Shown one piece after another: positions 9,178-17,661 of a stretch of DNA of 64,000 nt. The position numbers and the translations under genes were made by a program. The notes under the pieces were generated by a model. The model was not told the origin of the DNA. It worked only from the letters and a program-made list of their open reading frames with translations, and did no database searches. Location of the stretch: NCBI GenBank assembly GCA_029239785.1, contig JARBUG010000018.1, forward strand, positions 20,819-84,818, read 5' to 3'. The first letter of the stretch is position 1, and each line of letters begins with the position of its first letter. Origin of the DNA: Symbiobacteriaceae bacterium. Its GTDB lineage: Bacteria > Bacillota > Sulfobacillia > Symbiobacteriales > Symbiobacteriaceae.

Positions 9178-9708
9178 TTAGGCTGCGCTTCTGGCGTGAG
9201 CCTTCTCACCATCGAAGAGGAAGGCCAGCTTGCTGCGGAACCAGGGGCGGAACCAGTAGTCGACGCCAAGGTAGCCGGCGTAGGCGCCGCCAGCGGCGAC
9301 GATGATGAACTGCAGGGCGAAGAGGTTCGGGTTGGTGCTGACGGTGCCGCTCATCATGAAGGCGAAGTTCATGACCATGCCCATAACAGCGGCGAAGATG
9401 GTGGCGAAGCCGATGATCAGAGCCAGGCCGACCAGGATCTCGCCCCACACAACCAGGAAGTTGAAGAGCTCCACGTTGGGGAGAGCAAAGCCTTCCAGGA
9501 AGTTGGCCCACCAACCCTGCACGACAGGCTTGGCGCCGGGGGTGGCGGGAACGGCCTTGGCGATGGCGCCCTTGAGCATACCGGCGGCGCTGAAGGGCGT
9601 GTCGCCCGTGAGCTTGTGCCAACCGGCGTTCAGCCACTGGTAACCAACGTACAGACGAAGCACAGTCCAGATCCAGCTACCCTTGGCGCCCGTGAAGAAG
9701 TTCGTCAT
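9178..9708 (-). CDS. DoxX-family membrane protein
   Basis: A 176-residue protein of the DoxX/DoxD family. Family members are four-helix membrane proteins linked to thiosulfate:quinone oxidoreductase or to redox homeostasis. Features seen are RLYVGYQWLNAGWHKL near residue 18, a long loop, and the helices ELFNFLVVWGEILVGLALI and MGMVMNFAFMMSG. The ATG at 9708 follows GGGAGGACTC. It stands alone. An inverted repeat in the leader and a CRP/FNR-type palindrome further upstream suggest regulation. The actual electron donor or acceptor cannot be read from the sequence. Confidence 0.85.
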   Translation of the reverse strand: MTNFFTGAKGSWIWTVLRLYVGYQWLNAGWHKLTGDTPFSAAGMLKGAIAKAVPATPGAKPVVQGWWANFLEGFALPNVELFNFLVVWGEILVGLALIIGFATIFAAVMGMVMNFAFMMSGTVSTNPNLFALQFIIVAAGGAYAGYLGVDYWFRPWFRSKLAFLFDGEKAHARSAA

Positions 9709-9745
9709 GATGAGTCCTCCCTGTGATGTGAAATCCGTAAAACTC

Positions 9746-9760
9746 GAACGAGATTCGTTC
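9746..9760 (-). promoter_or_regulatory. Inverted repeat in the doxX leader
   Basis: Perfect GAACGA-GAT-TCGTTC repeat at 9746-9760, about 40 bases upstream of the doxX start. It is a candidate operator for an unidentified repressor. Confidence 0.4.
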
Positions 9761-9921
9761 CAGCCGTGCTTTCGTTTTTCTTACCGGGTCTGGCTTCAGC
9801 ATAGCAGGGAAAGGTGGGGCGACTCTATCCGGAAATAGACTTAACTTTGAGATAGAGAATCAGTATCAATGGTCTCTAGGGTGCGCGCGCTAGGAGGCAG
9901 ATCAATGTGTAGGCATATTTC

Positions 9922-9937
9922 TGTGACCTGGATCACA
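9922..9937. promoter_or_regulatory. CRP/FNR-family-like palindrome
   Basis: TGTGA-N6-TCACA at 9922-9937 matches the half-sites bound by CRP-family regulators. It lies about 215 bases upstream of doxX in a 300-base gap that otherwise shows no gene. The distance is long for direct activation, so the role is uncertain. Confidence 0.35.
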
Positions 9938-9966
9938 CATGGGACATTGGTGTCATCTGGACGCGA

Positions 9967-9998
9967 AACCGCCCTGACTGTGTGGAGTCAGGGCGGTT
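9967..9998 (-). terminator. Hairpin downstream of the gene at 10009-11100
   Basis: AACCGCCCTGACT (9967-9979) pairs with AGTCAGGGCGGTT (9986-9998) in a perfect 13-bp stem with a 6-base loop, 11 bases beyond the stop of the minus-strand gene. There is no clear T-run on that strand. Confidence 0.7.
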
Positions 9999-10008
9999 GT
10001 CAATCGAT

Positions 10009-11100
10009 TTACTGCGCTTGCGCTTGCGCCAGGATCACCTTTCCGTCGGCTGCCAGGTCGGCGGCCACATCAACGGTGTCCACAGCGGAGGGCAGAATGA
10101 AGAGGTAGTAGCCGGCCAGCAATTCCCGGTCGAGGCGTGCCTCCCGCAGCACATGGGTGCTGCCCTCCCAGAACCGTTCGACGGGGTCGATCAGGCTGAC
10201 TTCGGTTTCGTGGAGTTGGTTGTGCGCGTTCACCTGGAGCCAGCGCAGCCAGTCGAAGAACCGGTGCTTGCCACGCAGTGGCCGGTCCCAGGTGAGCCAC
10301 CAGAGCAGCGGCACGGCCAGGGCGCAGGGAAGGCTCCACGCTACGTCGGGCGCCAGCCAGCCGTTGAGGGGCACCGTGGCCATGAGGGCCAGGTTAAGCA
10401 GGCACCAGAGGGCAACGAGCCATGTGGCCGTGAACCGGGCCCGCCTGACTTCGACCTTTGCCCGCTGCAGCCGAACCGCCTGCTGCTCGCCTTCGTGACG
10501 GTAGTAGGCGATCTGGTCGTTGATGCGGTCGGGAAGGGCCAGGAGCCGGGCGCGGAGCTCGTCCGGCTCCTGGGCGAGCCGGGTGGCGGCGTGCGCGTCG
10601 TACTCCGCCGCGATGCAGAGCGGGTCCCTAATGTCGCTCAGGGTGATAATGGCCTGTCGGGCCAGCCGCTCGGCCTCGGCCAGGTCGGGCATGGCCAGTT
10701 GGGCCTGGATCAGGGTATGAACGCCCAGCGCCCAGGTGGCGAGGGCGCCCGGGGTGCCCTCGGTCTCATGGTGGAGGATCTTCAGGGCGGCCTGCGCGGC
10801 TTTGAGCGCTTCGCCGTAGTGGTGCCGGGCCGGAATCGGGTCCAGGGCCGCCGCCGCCAGCAGGCAGTGGTTGCGCAGGTCGAGGAGGTGGCCCAGGGCG
10901 GGGGTCCAGTGATAGGCGGAGCCGGGGGCAGGGGCGTGACTGTGGGCCATGGCGTGGGCCTCGCGCTGTACGGCCAGAATCTCCAACGGGTCGGGGCGTT
11001 CGAGCCAGGGGGCGGCAAAGAGCCCTTTCTGCGTAATCCTCAGAAACGAATCGACTTCGAGCGGCCAGTGGGAAGCCGGTAACGTTGCCGCGAAGGTCAT
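10009..11100 (-). CDS. Hypothetical protein with helical repeats and two membrane helices
   Basis: A 363-residue protein I do not recognise. The first 200 residues look all-alpha and alanine/leucine-rich (ALDPIPARHHYGEALKAAQA and similar), possibly TPR-like. A coiled stretch rich in arginine follows. Two hydrophobic segments at about 225-270 (WLVALWCLLNLALMATV and ALAVPLLWWLTW) and a cytoplasmic tail come next. The start at 11100 is chosen because GGAG lies nine bases before it and two upstream in-frame ATGs overlap that site. It is divergent from the next gene, and a hairpin follows the stop. Confidence 0.6.
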   Translation of the reverse strand: MTFAATLPASHWPLEVDSFLRITQKGLFAAPWLERPDPLEILAVQREAHAMAHSHAPAPGSAYHWTPALGHLLDLRNHCLLAAAALDPIPARHHYGEALKAAQAALKILHHETEGTPGALATWALGVHTLIQAQLAMPDLAEAERLARQAIITLSDIRDPLCIAAEYDAHAATRLAQEPDELRARLLALPDRINDQIAYYRHEGEQQAVRLQRAKVEVRRARFTATWLVALWCLLNLALMATVPLNGWLAPDVAWSLPCALAVPLLWWLTWDRPLRGKHRFFDWLRWLQVNAHNQLHETEVSLIDPVERFWEGSTHVLREARLDRELLAGYYLFILPSAVDTVDVAADLAADGKVILAQAQAQ

Positions 11101-11240
11101 CGACCTCATCTCCTTCCACAAGCACCGGAAGCGGTTGACGCGGCCTCTGCCTCAATCGTACCCCTTTCCCTGTTATCTGGTAACTACGCTTTTTGCTCAA
11201 TTCTGTCGCAACCAATGTAGCAGGAGGAGAGGGGTGTCGC

Positions 11241-12188
11241 ATGGAAGGGAGGGGCGGAGGCGATTTACGCTTGAAACGTGTCATCTATGTTGTAATCACT
11301 GTGCTTGTGCTCGCAGCCCTCACCTGGTTTGTGAGTCCGCTCTGGCATGGTTCGGCCAGTTATGCCGTGGTGCCGGGCGCCGACGGGAAGATGGCGCTGG
11401 TCCTGCGGGTGGAGCGGCCGGGGCTGTTCGTGGACCTGGTACCGGCGCCCGACGGGCCGCACGCTGAGAGCGGTTTCGCCCCGTGGCCCGGCAGTGGCCG
11501 GCGGCGGATAGCGACCTGGTTCCGGGGGCCGATGGAACTCTCCCTGACCGAGGGAGAGGGGCCGTTTGCGCTGCGCGACCTGCCCGTGCCGGTGGGTGGC
11601 GCCGCTCCCGAGGTGCAGCTGCCGCAGGGTTGGTCGCAGGCCGGCCCGTATGTGGGTCCGTTCGGCCTGACCGGAGGCCTCTGGGCGCCGTCTGTGGCCG
11701 CAGCCAAGGCCGAGGTGAGCGCCAAGCTGGGCACGTTGCTGACTGCTGCCGAATTGCAGTTTAACCGGGCCCTGGTCCGGGAGTATCCGCCCGTGCTGAT
11801 GGGCGCGGACCCGATGTCCCTTGCGACCGCCGTGACCGAGCGTTGGGTGCCCGACTACGGCCCCGAGCTTCGCTGGCTGGAGACCGGGCTGACGCAATAC
11901 CTGGCCGTGGAGTTGCTCGACAACACGAAGGTTTGGTCGGCCACCGAGCGGAACCGCTGGCTGCGGGATCATAGGGCCGACAAGGGCTACGCCATTGTCA
12001 CCTGGCTGGATGCCAACCTGAAGCTGAACCGGCAGAAGCTCACGCTGCAGGACCTGCTCCTGAAAACGCAGGATGTGCGATCCACAGCCGACCTCACCAA
12101 AGTTGTGAATGAAATGGCCGGCCTGAGCGCGGCCGACCATCTGGAGCGCATGCTGAAGGGCGCCGAGCCCCTTCCCGTCACGAAGTAA
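11241..12188 (+). CDS. Membrane-anchored hypothetical protein; possible degenerate M1/M61-type peptidase
   Basis: A 315-residue protein with an N-terminal membrane anchor (VIYVVITVLVLAALTWFV, about residues 14-31) and an extracellular remainder. The segment TERWVPDYGPELRWLETGLT near residues 207-226 is laid out like the HExxH and downstream Glu of gluzincin peptidases (compare WFSEGFT.Y), but both zinc histidines are absent. If related, it would be catalytically dead. The ATG at 11241 has a GGAGGAGAGG site. An alternative TTG start 30 bases downstream also has a purine-rich site. The peptidase link is weak and inferred by eye. Confidence 0.55.
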   Translation: MEGRGGGDLRLKRVIYVVITVLVLAALTWFVSPLWHGSASYAVVPGADGKMALVLRVERPGLFVDLVPAPDGPHAESGFAPWPGSGRRRIATWFRGPMELSLTEGEGPFALRDLPVPVGGAAPEVQLPQGWSQAGPYVGPFGLTGGLWAPSVAAAKAEVSAKLGTLLTAAELQFNRALVREYPPVLMGADPMSLATAVTERWVPDYGPELRWLETGLTQYLAVELLDNTKVWSATERNRWLRDHRADKGYAIVTWLDANLKLNRQKLTLQDLLLKTQDVRSTADLTKVVNEMAGLSAADHLERMLKGAEPLPVTK

Positions 12189-12234
12189 CTCGTTCATACT
12201 AGGGTCATAAGGTCGCGAGCCGGGAGGGTTGCAC

Positions 12235-13101
12235 ATGAACCAGCGTGTTCGCATTGCCACCATTCAGTTTGACCATCGGCCGGTACGGGGGTTCGACGAG
12301 TTCGCCGCACAGGTCTTCAACTACGTCCGCCTGGCGGAAGATGACCGGAGCCAGCTCGTGGTCTTCCCTGAGTATCTGACGGCGCCCCTGGTGACCCTGG
12401 ACCCCGACTGGAGCCGCTGGACGGGTCCGTACCGGGAGCTGTTCTCCGGCCTGGCCCGGTCGACGAAAATGTCGATTCTGGCCGGCACCCACATGACTGA
12501 GCGCGACGGTAAGCAGTACAACACGGCCCACATGTTCCTGCCTTCGGGCGAGCTGTTCACGCAGGATAAGCTGCACATGACGCCCTGCGAGGGAGAAGAC
12601 GCATGGTGCCTCTCCCGGGGCGAGGGGATCAACGTGATTGACACGCCTTTCGGCCGGGTGGGCATTCTGGTCTGCTTCGATGTGGAGTTCGGCGAGCCGG
12701 CCCGCGTGGCGGCCGAGGCGGGCGCCGACATTCTGCTAGTGCCCTCGGCGACGGCCGACCGGGCGGGCTTCTGGCGGGTGCGCCACTGCTGCCACGCCAG
12801 GGCGGTGGAGAACCAGGTCTACGTGGTCCACAGCGCGCTGGTGGGCGGCCTGCCCGCCGTTCGGTATCTGGAGCAGTCCTGGGGCAAATCGGGCATTATT
12901 ACGCCCTGCGATATCCCCTTCCCGCCCAACGGGCTGATGACCGAGGGCGACTGGAACCAGGGGCTGTGCGTGACGGGCGAGGTGGACCTGGGCCTGCTGC
13001 ACCGGGTGCGGCGGGAGGGGAGCGTGCTGCCAAGGGCGGAGCGGAGGCCTGAGGCGTATCGCATTCTGGTCCCGGAGCGCCAGATGAAGCGGTCGGAGTA
13101 A
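12235..13101 (+). CDS. Carbon-nitrogen hydrolase (nitrilase superfamily)
   Basis: A 288-residue amidase of the nitrilase superfamily. The Glu-Lys-Cys triad is visible as E46 in VVFPEYL, K112 in TQDKLHM and C147 in GILVCFDVEF. Such enzymes hydrolyse amides or related C-N bonds through a cysteine thioester. The sequence order (PEY, DKLHM.P.E, CFDVEFGEPAR) is closest to the omega-amidase/aliphatic amidase-like branch. The substrate is not predictable. The ATG at 12235 is preferred over a TTG two codons upstream because CGGGAGGG is then 7 bases away. A strong terminator follows. Confidence 0.9.
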   Translation: MNQRVRIATIQFDHRPVRGFDEFAAQVFNYVRLAEDDRSQLVVFPEYLTAPLVTLDPDWSRWTGPYRELFSGLARSTKMSILAGTHMTERDGKQYNTAHMFLPSGELFTQDKLHMTPCEGEDAWCLSRGEGINVIDTPFGRVGILVCFDVEFGEPARVAAEAGADILLVPSATADRAGFWRVRHCCHARAVENQVYVVHSALVGGLPAVRYLEQSWGKSGIITPCDIPFPPNGLMTEGDWNQGLCVTGEVDLGLLHRVRREGSVLPRAERRPEAYRILVPERQMKRSE

Positions 13102-13105
13102 GCGC

Positions 13106-13136
13106 AAGGGGTGAGGCCGCCGTGGCCTCACCCCTT
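13106..13136. terminator. Bidirectional terminator
   Basis: AAGGGGTGAGGCC (13106-13118) pairs with GGCCTCACCCCTT (13124-13136), with T residues on the plus side. It lies between the convergent amidase and MFS genes. Confidence 0.88.
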
Positions 13137-13155
13137 TTCTCTGACCATCCGGGCG

Positions 13156-14391
13156 CTACCCGTTCGCCGCCATCTCCTCGGCACTCCGTGCCTCATGAAC
13201 CTTCATAGACACCCAAATGACGTCAAGGAGCAGCAGGGCGCCTGTCACCGGGAAAACGGCCCGCACCCCGAACTGGGCGGCCAGCACACCCCCCACCAGC
13301 GGACCCACCGTGTTGCCCAGCGAAATTGCCGAGTTGGTCATGCCAAAGATGCGGCCCTGCAACTCCCGGGGCGCCGTGCGGGCGATCAGGCCGCTAGCGG
13401 CGGGCATTAGGCCGCCCGTGAAGATGCCCAGAACGAAGCGCAGGGCAATCATCTGCCAGGTGGCGGTGGCGAACCCCTGGGCCACGTACATAACCGAGGC
13501 GCCGGCCAGACAGACCACCAGCAGCCGTTTGGAGCCAAACCGGTCGCTCAGCCGGCCCGAAATGGGCGCAACCAGCAGATTTGACACGCCGGTCATGGAG
13601 AACACGACGCCCGTGAGGAAGGAGACCCACGCCGCCGGGGCGTTCAGGGTCTGCAGGAACCGGGCCAGAATCGGCTCCGCCGTCAGCATCGAGAACGTGT
13701 TCATGAACAGGACGAACAGCATCGCCAGAATGATCGGGTACTGGGCAACGAGCCGGAAGTCGCGCACCAGGCTGTCACCACTTTTCCGGGCCACCGGCGT
13801 CACTTTCTCCCGAATGGTCAGCATGGTGACGACGCCGGCGATGATGCAGGTAATCGAGGTAATAAAGAAAATCGGCCGGTAGCCAACCCAGCGGGAGAGT
13901 ACGCCGCCCGCCAGCGGCCCCAGAATCATGCCTGCCGTGGCGCCCGTCCCCAGAATGCCCAACGCCTGGCCTGAACGCTCCCTGGGAACGATGCCCGCAA
14001 CATAGGCCATAGCGGCGGGAATAAAGCCGGACGCAACGCCCTGGAGCAGGCGCAGTGCCAGCAGCTGCGGGGCCGATTGCACCAGGCCCATCAGCCAGAC
14101 CACGAGCCCCATGCCGAAGGCGCTGCGGAGCATCATCGGCTTGCGGCCGACCCGGTCGGACAGGCTGCCCCAAATGGGCGCAAAGATGGCCATCATCACG
14201 AAGTTTGCCGAGAAGATTACGCCAGACCACAGCTCGACGGCGGAACCATGCACGTTCAGATCTTCCAGGTATAGCGACAGGAACGGCATGATCAGGCTGA
14301 AGCCCAGCTGCAAGACGAAGCTACAGACCCAGAGAATATACAGGTCGCGCTTCCAGGGCTCTGTGCTGCTTGAGCGAGTCATGATCAACAT
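13156..14391 (-). CDS. Major facilitator superfamily transporter
   Basis: A 411-residue, 12-helix MFS protein. The motif between helices 2 and 3 is GSLSDRVGRKPMM, and the repeat in the second half is GRLSDRFGSKRLL. GTGATAGMILGPLAGG in helix 5 matches motif C of drug:H+ antiporters, so a multidrug-efflux role (MdtG/YfnA-like DHA1) is plausible. The start at 14391 is the ATG with AGAAGGTG just upstream; another ATG three codons later is possible. It stands alone, divergent from the PH-like membrane protein. Confidence 0.88.
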   Translation of the reverse strand: MLIMTRSSSTEPWKRDLYILWVCSFVLQLGFSLIMPFLSLYLEDLNVHGSAVELWSGVIFSANFVMMAIFAPIWGSLSDRVGRKPMMLRSAFGMGLVVWLMGLVQSAPQLLALRLLQGVASGFIPAAMAYVAGIVPRERSGQALGILGTGATAGMILGPLAGGVLSRWVGYRPIFFITSITCIIAGVVTMLTIREKVTPVARKSGDSLVRDFRLVAQYPIILAMLFVLFMNTFSMLTAEPILARFLQTLNAPAAWVSFLTGVVFSMTGVSNLLVAPISGRLSDRFGSKRLLVVCLAGASVMYVAQGFATATWQMIALRFVLGIFTGGLMPAASGLIARTAPRELQGRIFGMTNSAISLGNTVGPLVGGVLAAQFGVRAVFPVTGALLLLDVIWVSMKVHEARSAEEMAANG

Positions 14392-14533
14392 TGACACCTT
14401 CTATGACTTCATATATTTCGAGTACGAAAACAATCTACCATGCGGACGGGTGGGCGTCCACAGAGGATTGCAAGGTAGAATTATCGAAAGATCAAATAGT
14501 TTATTCCGCCTGAATCGGAGGGGTACGGCCGCC

Positions 14534-15046
14534 ATGCAGACCTACCAGGAAGCGCCAGACATCCGCTGGGACCGGGTCTTTGCCATCATCGTGATCGTGG
14601 GCTCGCTGGGCGGTATAGGCTGGCTGGTTTGGCGGGTGGCTGCATCGCGCAGCCAGGGCGCCTCTCACCCCGTCGAGTTTATGGCACTGGCCCTTCTCAT
14701 GGGGCTGCTGTTCTATTTTGCTTGGCTTGTGCTGGCGCTCAGCACCGTCAGGTACGTTCTCCATGACGACCGGCTCGTGCTGCGTCAGGTCAGGCAGCGG
14801 GCCGAAGTGCCCCTCACAGGCGAGACGCATCTGTACCGCTGGCGCCAGCGTTGGACCTGGGAAGGCGCCGTCCAGCGGGACTTGAAGGTCGATGCCCTGC
14901 ATCTCTTTCCGCCGTTCTGGCTCTGGCGGGAAGCGGAGATATGGGTGCTCCACTGCGGTGGGCACGCCTACGCGTTCCGGCCTTCCCCACAGCTTCTGCG
15001 TCAGATTAAGGCCCGGGTACGGCACACGGGCGCCCAGGCGGGTTAG
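14534..15046 (+). CDS. Membrane protein with bacterial PH-like domain
   Basis: A 170-residue protein with two membrane helices (about residues 16-34 and 50-70). They are followed by a beta-rich segment, TVRYVLHDDRLVLRQVRQ, through to RQIKARVRH. This layout, two helices and then a PH-like barrel, resembles the small bPH/YdbS-type proteins. The reading frame extends far upstream, but the ATG at 14534 is the first with a suitable GGAGGGG site (about 11 bases away). No function can be assigned. It is followed by motA after 76 bases. Confidence 0.65.
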   Translation: MQTYQEAPDIRWDRVFAIIVIVGSLGGIGWLVWRVAASRSQGASHPVEFMALALLMGLLFYFAWLVLALSTVRYVLHDDRLVLRQVRQRAEVPLTGETHLYRWRQRWTWEGAVQRDLKVDALHLFPPFWLWREAEIWVLHCGGHAYAFRPSPQLLRQIKARVRHTGAQAG

Positions 15047-15122
15047 CTGAGGGCTTAAAAATCCAGGGAAAAAATCCGATGTATTGGAAGTAAAGGTTGT
15101 ATCGAAAGGGTGGTACTCCACC

Positions 15123-15911
15123 GTGGATATCGCAACGATCATTGGCTTCCTCATCGCCCTGGCTGCCCTGGTGGTCTCTGTCATCATGGAAAGCGGCGCG
15201 GGGACTTTGGCAGACCTGTTCTCGGGCCCGGCCATGATTCTGATTTTCGGCGGCACGATTGGCGCAACAGTAGTGGGCTACCGCAAGGGCGACCTGACCA
15301 AACTGCCCGGTCTGATCAGGTCGGCTTTCGTGCACAAGGAGCTGGATTCGCAGGATCTGATCGACCGGATCGTCCGTATGGCCGAGAAGGCCCGGCGTGA
15401 GGGCCTGCTGGCCTTGCAGGACGATGTTGCCTCTCTGGACAACCCCCTGCTTGTCCGGGGCGTCCAGCTCATCGTGGACGGCACCGACCCGGAAATCGTC
15501 AAGGCGACCATGGAGACGCAGGTCGAACTGGCTGAGGAGCGGCAGCTCAACGTCGCCGGTGCCCTGGATGCGGCGGGCGGCTATGCGCCGACCATCGGCA
15601 TTATCGGTACGGTTATCGGCCTCGTTAACGTACTTAGCGAACTCGGCGACGCCGAGTCGCTGGCCCATTCGATCGCCCTCGCCTTCCTGGCTACGCTGTG
15701 GGGCATTCTGTCGGCCAACCTGCTGTGGCTGCCCCTGGCCAGCAAGGTGAAGCAGAACATTCATCATGAGTCACTCATCGGCCGGATGTGCATTGCCGGC
15801 GTGAGCGGCCTGCAGACCGGCGAAGCGCCCCGCGCCCTGCGTGAGAAGCTGGAAGTCTTCATTTCGGATGCTGTCCGGCGCGACCGCAGACGCGGAGGCG
15901 ATGAGGAATGA
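15123..15911 (+). CDS. motA: Flagellar motor stator protein MotA
   Basis: A 262-residue MotA with four membrane helices, two at each end. The cytoplasmic loop contains RREGLLALQDDV, and the conserved proline-bearing helix is GYAPTIGIIGTVIGLVNVL. MotA and MotB form the ion-conducting stator. A GTG start at 15123 (MDIATIIGFLIALAAL) is preferred over a TTG 39 bases upstream because AAAGGGTGG lies about 10 bases before it and the N-terminus then matches the family. The stop overlaps the motB start (ATGA). No other flagellar gene is in the window. Confidence 0.95.
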   Translation: MDIATIIGFLIALAALVVSVIMESGAGTLADLFSGPAMILIFGGTIGATVVGYRKGDLTKLPGLIRSAFVHKELDSQDLIDRIVRMAEKARREGLLALQDDVASLDNPLLVRGVQLIVDGTDPEIVKATMETQVELAEERQLNVAGALDAAGGYAPTIGIIGTVIGLVNVLSELGDAESLAHSIALAFLATLWGILSANLLWLPLASKVKQNIHHESLIGRMCIAGVSGLQTGEAPRALREKLEVFISDAVRRDRRRGGDEE

Positions 15912-16657
15912 CCGGTAAGCGAAAGAAGGCCGGCGGCCACGGCGGCGGCGGCCACGAGCGTTGGCTGCTGACTTACTCGGACATGATCACCCTGCTGCTG
16001 GCCCTGTTCATCCTGCTCTACGCGATGTCTACGGTCGATGCGGAGAAGTACAAGTCGGTGGCCGGCGCGTTGGCCTCCGTTTTTGGTGGCGGCAACGGCG
16101 TTGTTGGTGACGGGGTCATCGGTGAAGGCGGCACGGTGCCAAACGCAGGGAACCTGACGCCCGAGCAGATCAAAGAGGCCCTGGAGCAGATCGGCCAGGG
16201 GCTGGAGGCGGACTTCGCCTCCGATGGGCGGTTCAGCGTGTACATGGCCGAGCGTGGCCTTGTGATCAGTCTGGCGGGCAACGCCTTCTTCGATTCGGGC
16301 AAGGCAGAACTCCGGCCGGAGATCATTCCACTGCTGAACGATATTGCCGGGCGCCTCCAGGGCCTGAGCAACGATATCTCCCTGGAAGGGCATACGGACT
16401 CGGACCCGATCCGGAACGCCCAGTTCCCCTCGAACTGGGAGCTTTCGCTGGCCCGGGCCAACACGGTGCGGTCCTACCTCGAAGGGCAGGGCGTGCCGGC
16501 GAAGCAGTTGATTGTGGTGGGGTACGGCGAAACCCGTCCGCTGTTTGATAACAGTACGGCGGATGGCAAGCAGCGGAACCGCCGCGTCGACATTGTGGTC
16601 CTGCGTGACGAGCACGTCATCGATTTGGGGCAGGAGATTACCCCGGCAAAACCGTAG
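15908..16657 (+). CDS. motB: Flagellar motor stator protein MotB
   Basis: A 249-residue protein with a short basic N-terminus and one membrane helix with the proton/sodium-binding aspartate D25 in YSDMITLLLALFILLY. A periplasmic linker follows, then an OmpA-like peptidoglycan-binding domain (EGHTDSDPI, SNWELSLARANTV, GYGETRPL and NRRVDIVVLR). It anchors the stator to the wall. It overlaps motA by 4 bases. A terminator follows. Confidence 0.96.
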   Translation: MTGKRKKAGGHGGGGHERWLLTYSDMITLLLALFILLYAMSTVDAEKYKSVAGALASVFGGGNGVVGDGVIGEGGTVPNAGNLTPEQIKEALEQIGQGLEADFASDGRFSVYMAERGLVISLAGNAFFDSGKAELRPEIIPLLNDIAGRLQGLSNDISLEGHTDSDPIRNAQFPSNWELSLARANTVRSYLEGQGVPAKQLIVVGYGETRPLFDNSTADGKQRNRRVDIVVLRDEHVIDLGQEITPAKP

Positions 16658-16668
16658 TACAATAAGTG

Positions 16669-16698
16669 AGGACCTCCCCGTCGAGGGAGGTCCTTTTA
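16669..16698 (+). terminator. Terminator after motB
   Basis: AGGACCTCCC (16669-16678) pairs with GGGAGGTCCT (16685-16694) and is followed by TTTT. The next gene's ribosome binding site begins only 10 bases further on. Confidence 0.85.
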
Positions 16699-16718
16699 AT
16701 GACTCTCAGGAGGCGCTC

Positions 16719-17540
16719 ATGGGAAAGGTATTGCTACGTGAATTCATCCTTGTGCTGGTGACCGGTCTGTTCAGCTGGCTGGCCATTCCGGCGCTGATCG
16801 GCCAGTCACCGGCCTTTCCGTTGCTCTTTGTTGGCATTTTCCTGGGGTTGACCTTCACGCCCATGCATGCCATTTCGCTTATGATTGGGCGCAGGCTCCC
16901 GCCGGCGTTGCGCATGTGGGCCGGCATGTTCGCCTGGGTTTTCGCGTTTATGGCCCAGATCAAGCTGGTGCTGGCCCTTCTGGGGCAGGGGGCGGCGATG
17001 TCGCTCACCACCATGGGCATGGAGTTGCTCCCGCCCATGCTGGGTCTGATTCTCACCATGATGGCTGCCCTTGGGGCGCCCAAGGCGGAGCGGGGGCAGG
17101 CCGCTGCCTGGTCGCTCTTCCTGTTCAGCCTGCCCATGTGGGTGGTGCGCGACGTGCTGGTGCGCATGGTCAGCCCCGATCAGAGGCTCATGGCCATGGC
17201 CATGCTGGGCGGCACATTGTACATGTTTCTGCATGGTCTGCTCCGTATTTACGCCCCGTCCGCCGTGGAAGATGAGCACCGCAGTGAGCCGCTGGTCCGG
17301 CGCCCCGTGCCCGACGCCATCGTCGGGCTGGTGGAGGGCACGCTTCACCGGCGGGCCCGGCCCTATGCCACCACGCTCCAGGGCCTTGATGACTCGGCCA
17401 TTTCCGTGCTCTGCCAGCCGGACGAGGTCCCCGACGTGGTCAGCAAGCTGACTGAGGCCCTGGGCGCCCGCCCCTTTGCGGCCACCCCCGGTCGCACGGT
17501 CAAGGACAAGGTCGAAGTCGTGGTGCGCGCCAAGGTTTGA
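16719..17540 (+). CDS. Hypothetical polytopic membrane protein
   Basis: A 273-residue protein with about six hydrophobic segments within the first 180 residues (for example EFILVLVTGLFSWLAIPALI and LLFVGIFLGLTFTPM). A cytoplasmic C-terminal domain of about 85 residues follows (VVSKLTEALGARPFA, ending KDKVEVVVRAKV). I do not recognise the family. The ATG at 16719 has a CAGGAGG site. It sits between the motB terminator and the argC promoter, so it forms its own unit. A link to either neighbour is not supported. Confidence 0.6.
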   Translation: MGKVLLREFILVLVTGLFSWLAIPALIGQSPAFPLLFVGIFLGLTFTPMHAISLMIGRRLPPALRMWAGMFAWVFAFMAQIKLVLALLGQGAAMSLTTMGMELLPPMLGLILTMMAALGAPKAERGQAAAWSLFLFSLPMWVVRDVLVRMVSPDQRLMAMAMLGGTLYMFLHGLLRIYAPSAVEDEHRSEPLVRRPVPDAIVGLVEGTLHRRARPYATTLQGLDDSAISVLCQPDEVPDVVSKLTEALGARPFAATPGRTVKDKVEVVVRAKV

Positions 17541-17545
17541 GTCTA

Positions 17546-17581
17546 TTGCATTTTTATTCGTTTCTAGTGTATAATTATGCA
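17546..17581 (+). promoter_or_regulatory. argC promoter with two ARG boxes
   Basis: TTGCAT (17546-17551) and TATAAT (17570-17575) with 18-base spacing. Box 1 is TGCATTTTTATTCG (17547-17560). Box 2 is TGTATAATTATGCA (17568-17581). Their centres are 21 bp apart, the standard ArgR spacing. Both boxes overlap promoter elements, so ArgR binding would exclude polymerase. Confidence 0.88.
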
Positions 17582-17596
17582 TCAGCAGTTTGAATC

Positions 17597-17641
17597 ACCA
17601 GCTCAGAAGCAGGTCGGCTCCCAACCTGCTTCCGGGCTGGT
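17597..17641 (+). promoter_or_regulatory. Stem-loop in the argC leader
   Basis: ACCAGC (17597-17602) pairs with GCTGGT (17636-17641), and inside it GAAGCAGGT (17606-17614) pairs with ACCTGCTTC (17624-17632). No T-run follows, so it is not a standard terminator. It may stabilise the leader or act in attenuation. Confidence 0.55.
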
Positions 17642-17661
17642 TCAGATTTGGAGGCAGTCAC

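Noticed and set aside
9869..10108. Small plus-strand frame downstream of the doxX region
   Set aside because: It overlaps the 3' end of the minus-strand gene and a hairpin; the translation is low-complexity and arginine/serine-rich.
17546..17660. T-box leader before argC
   Set aside because: No T-box motif (AGGGTGGNACCGCG) or terminator is present; ARG boxes explain regulation better.
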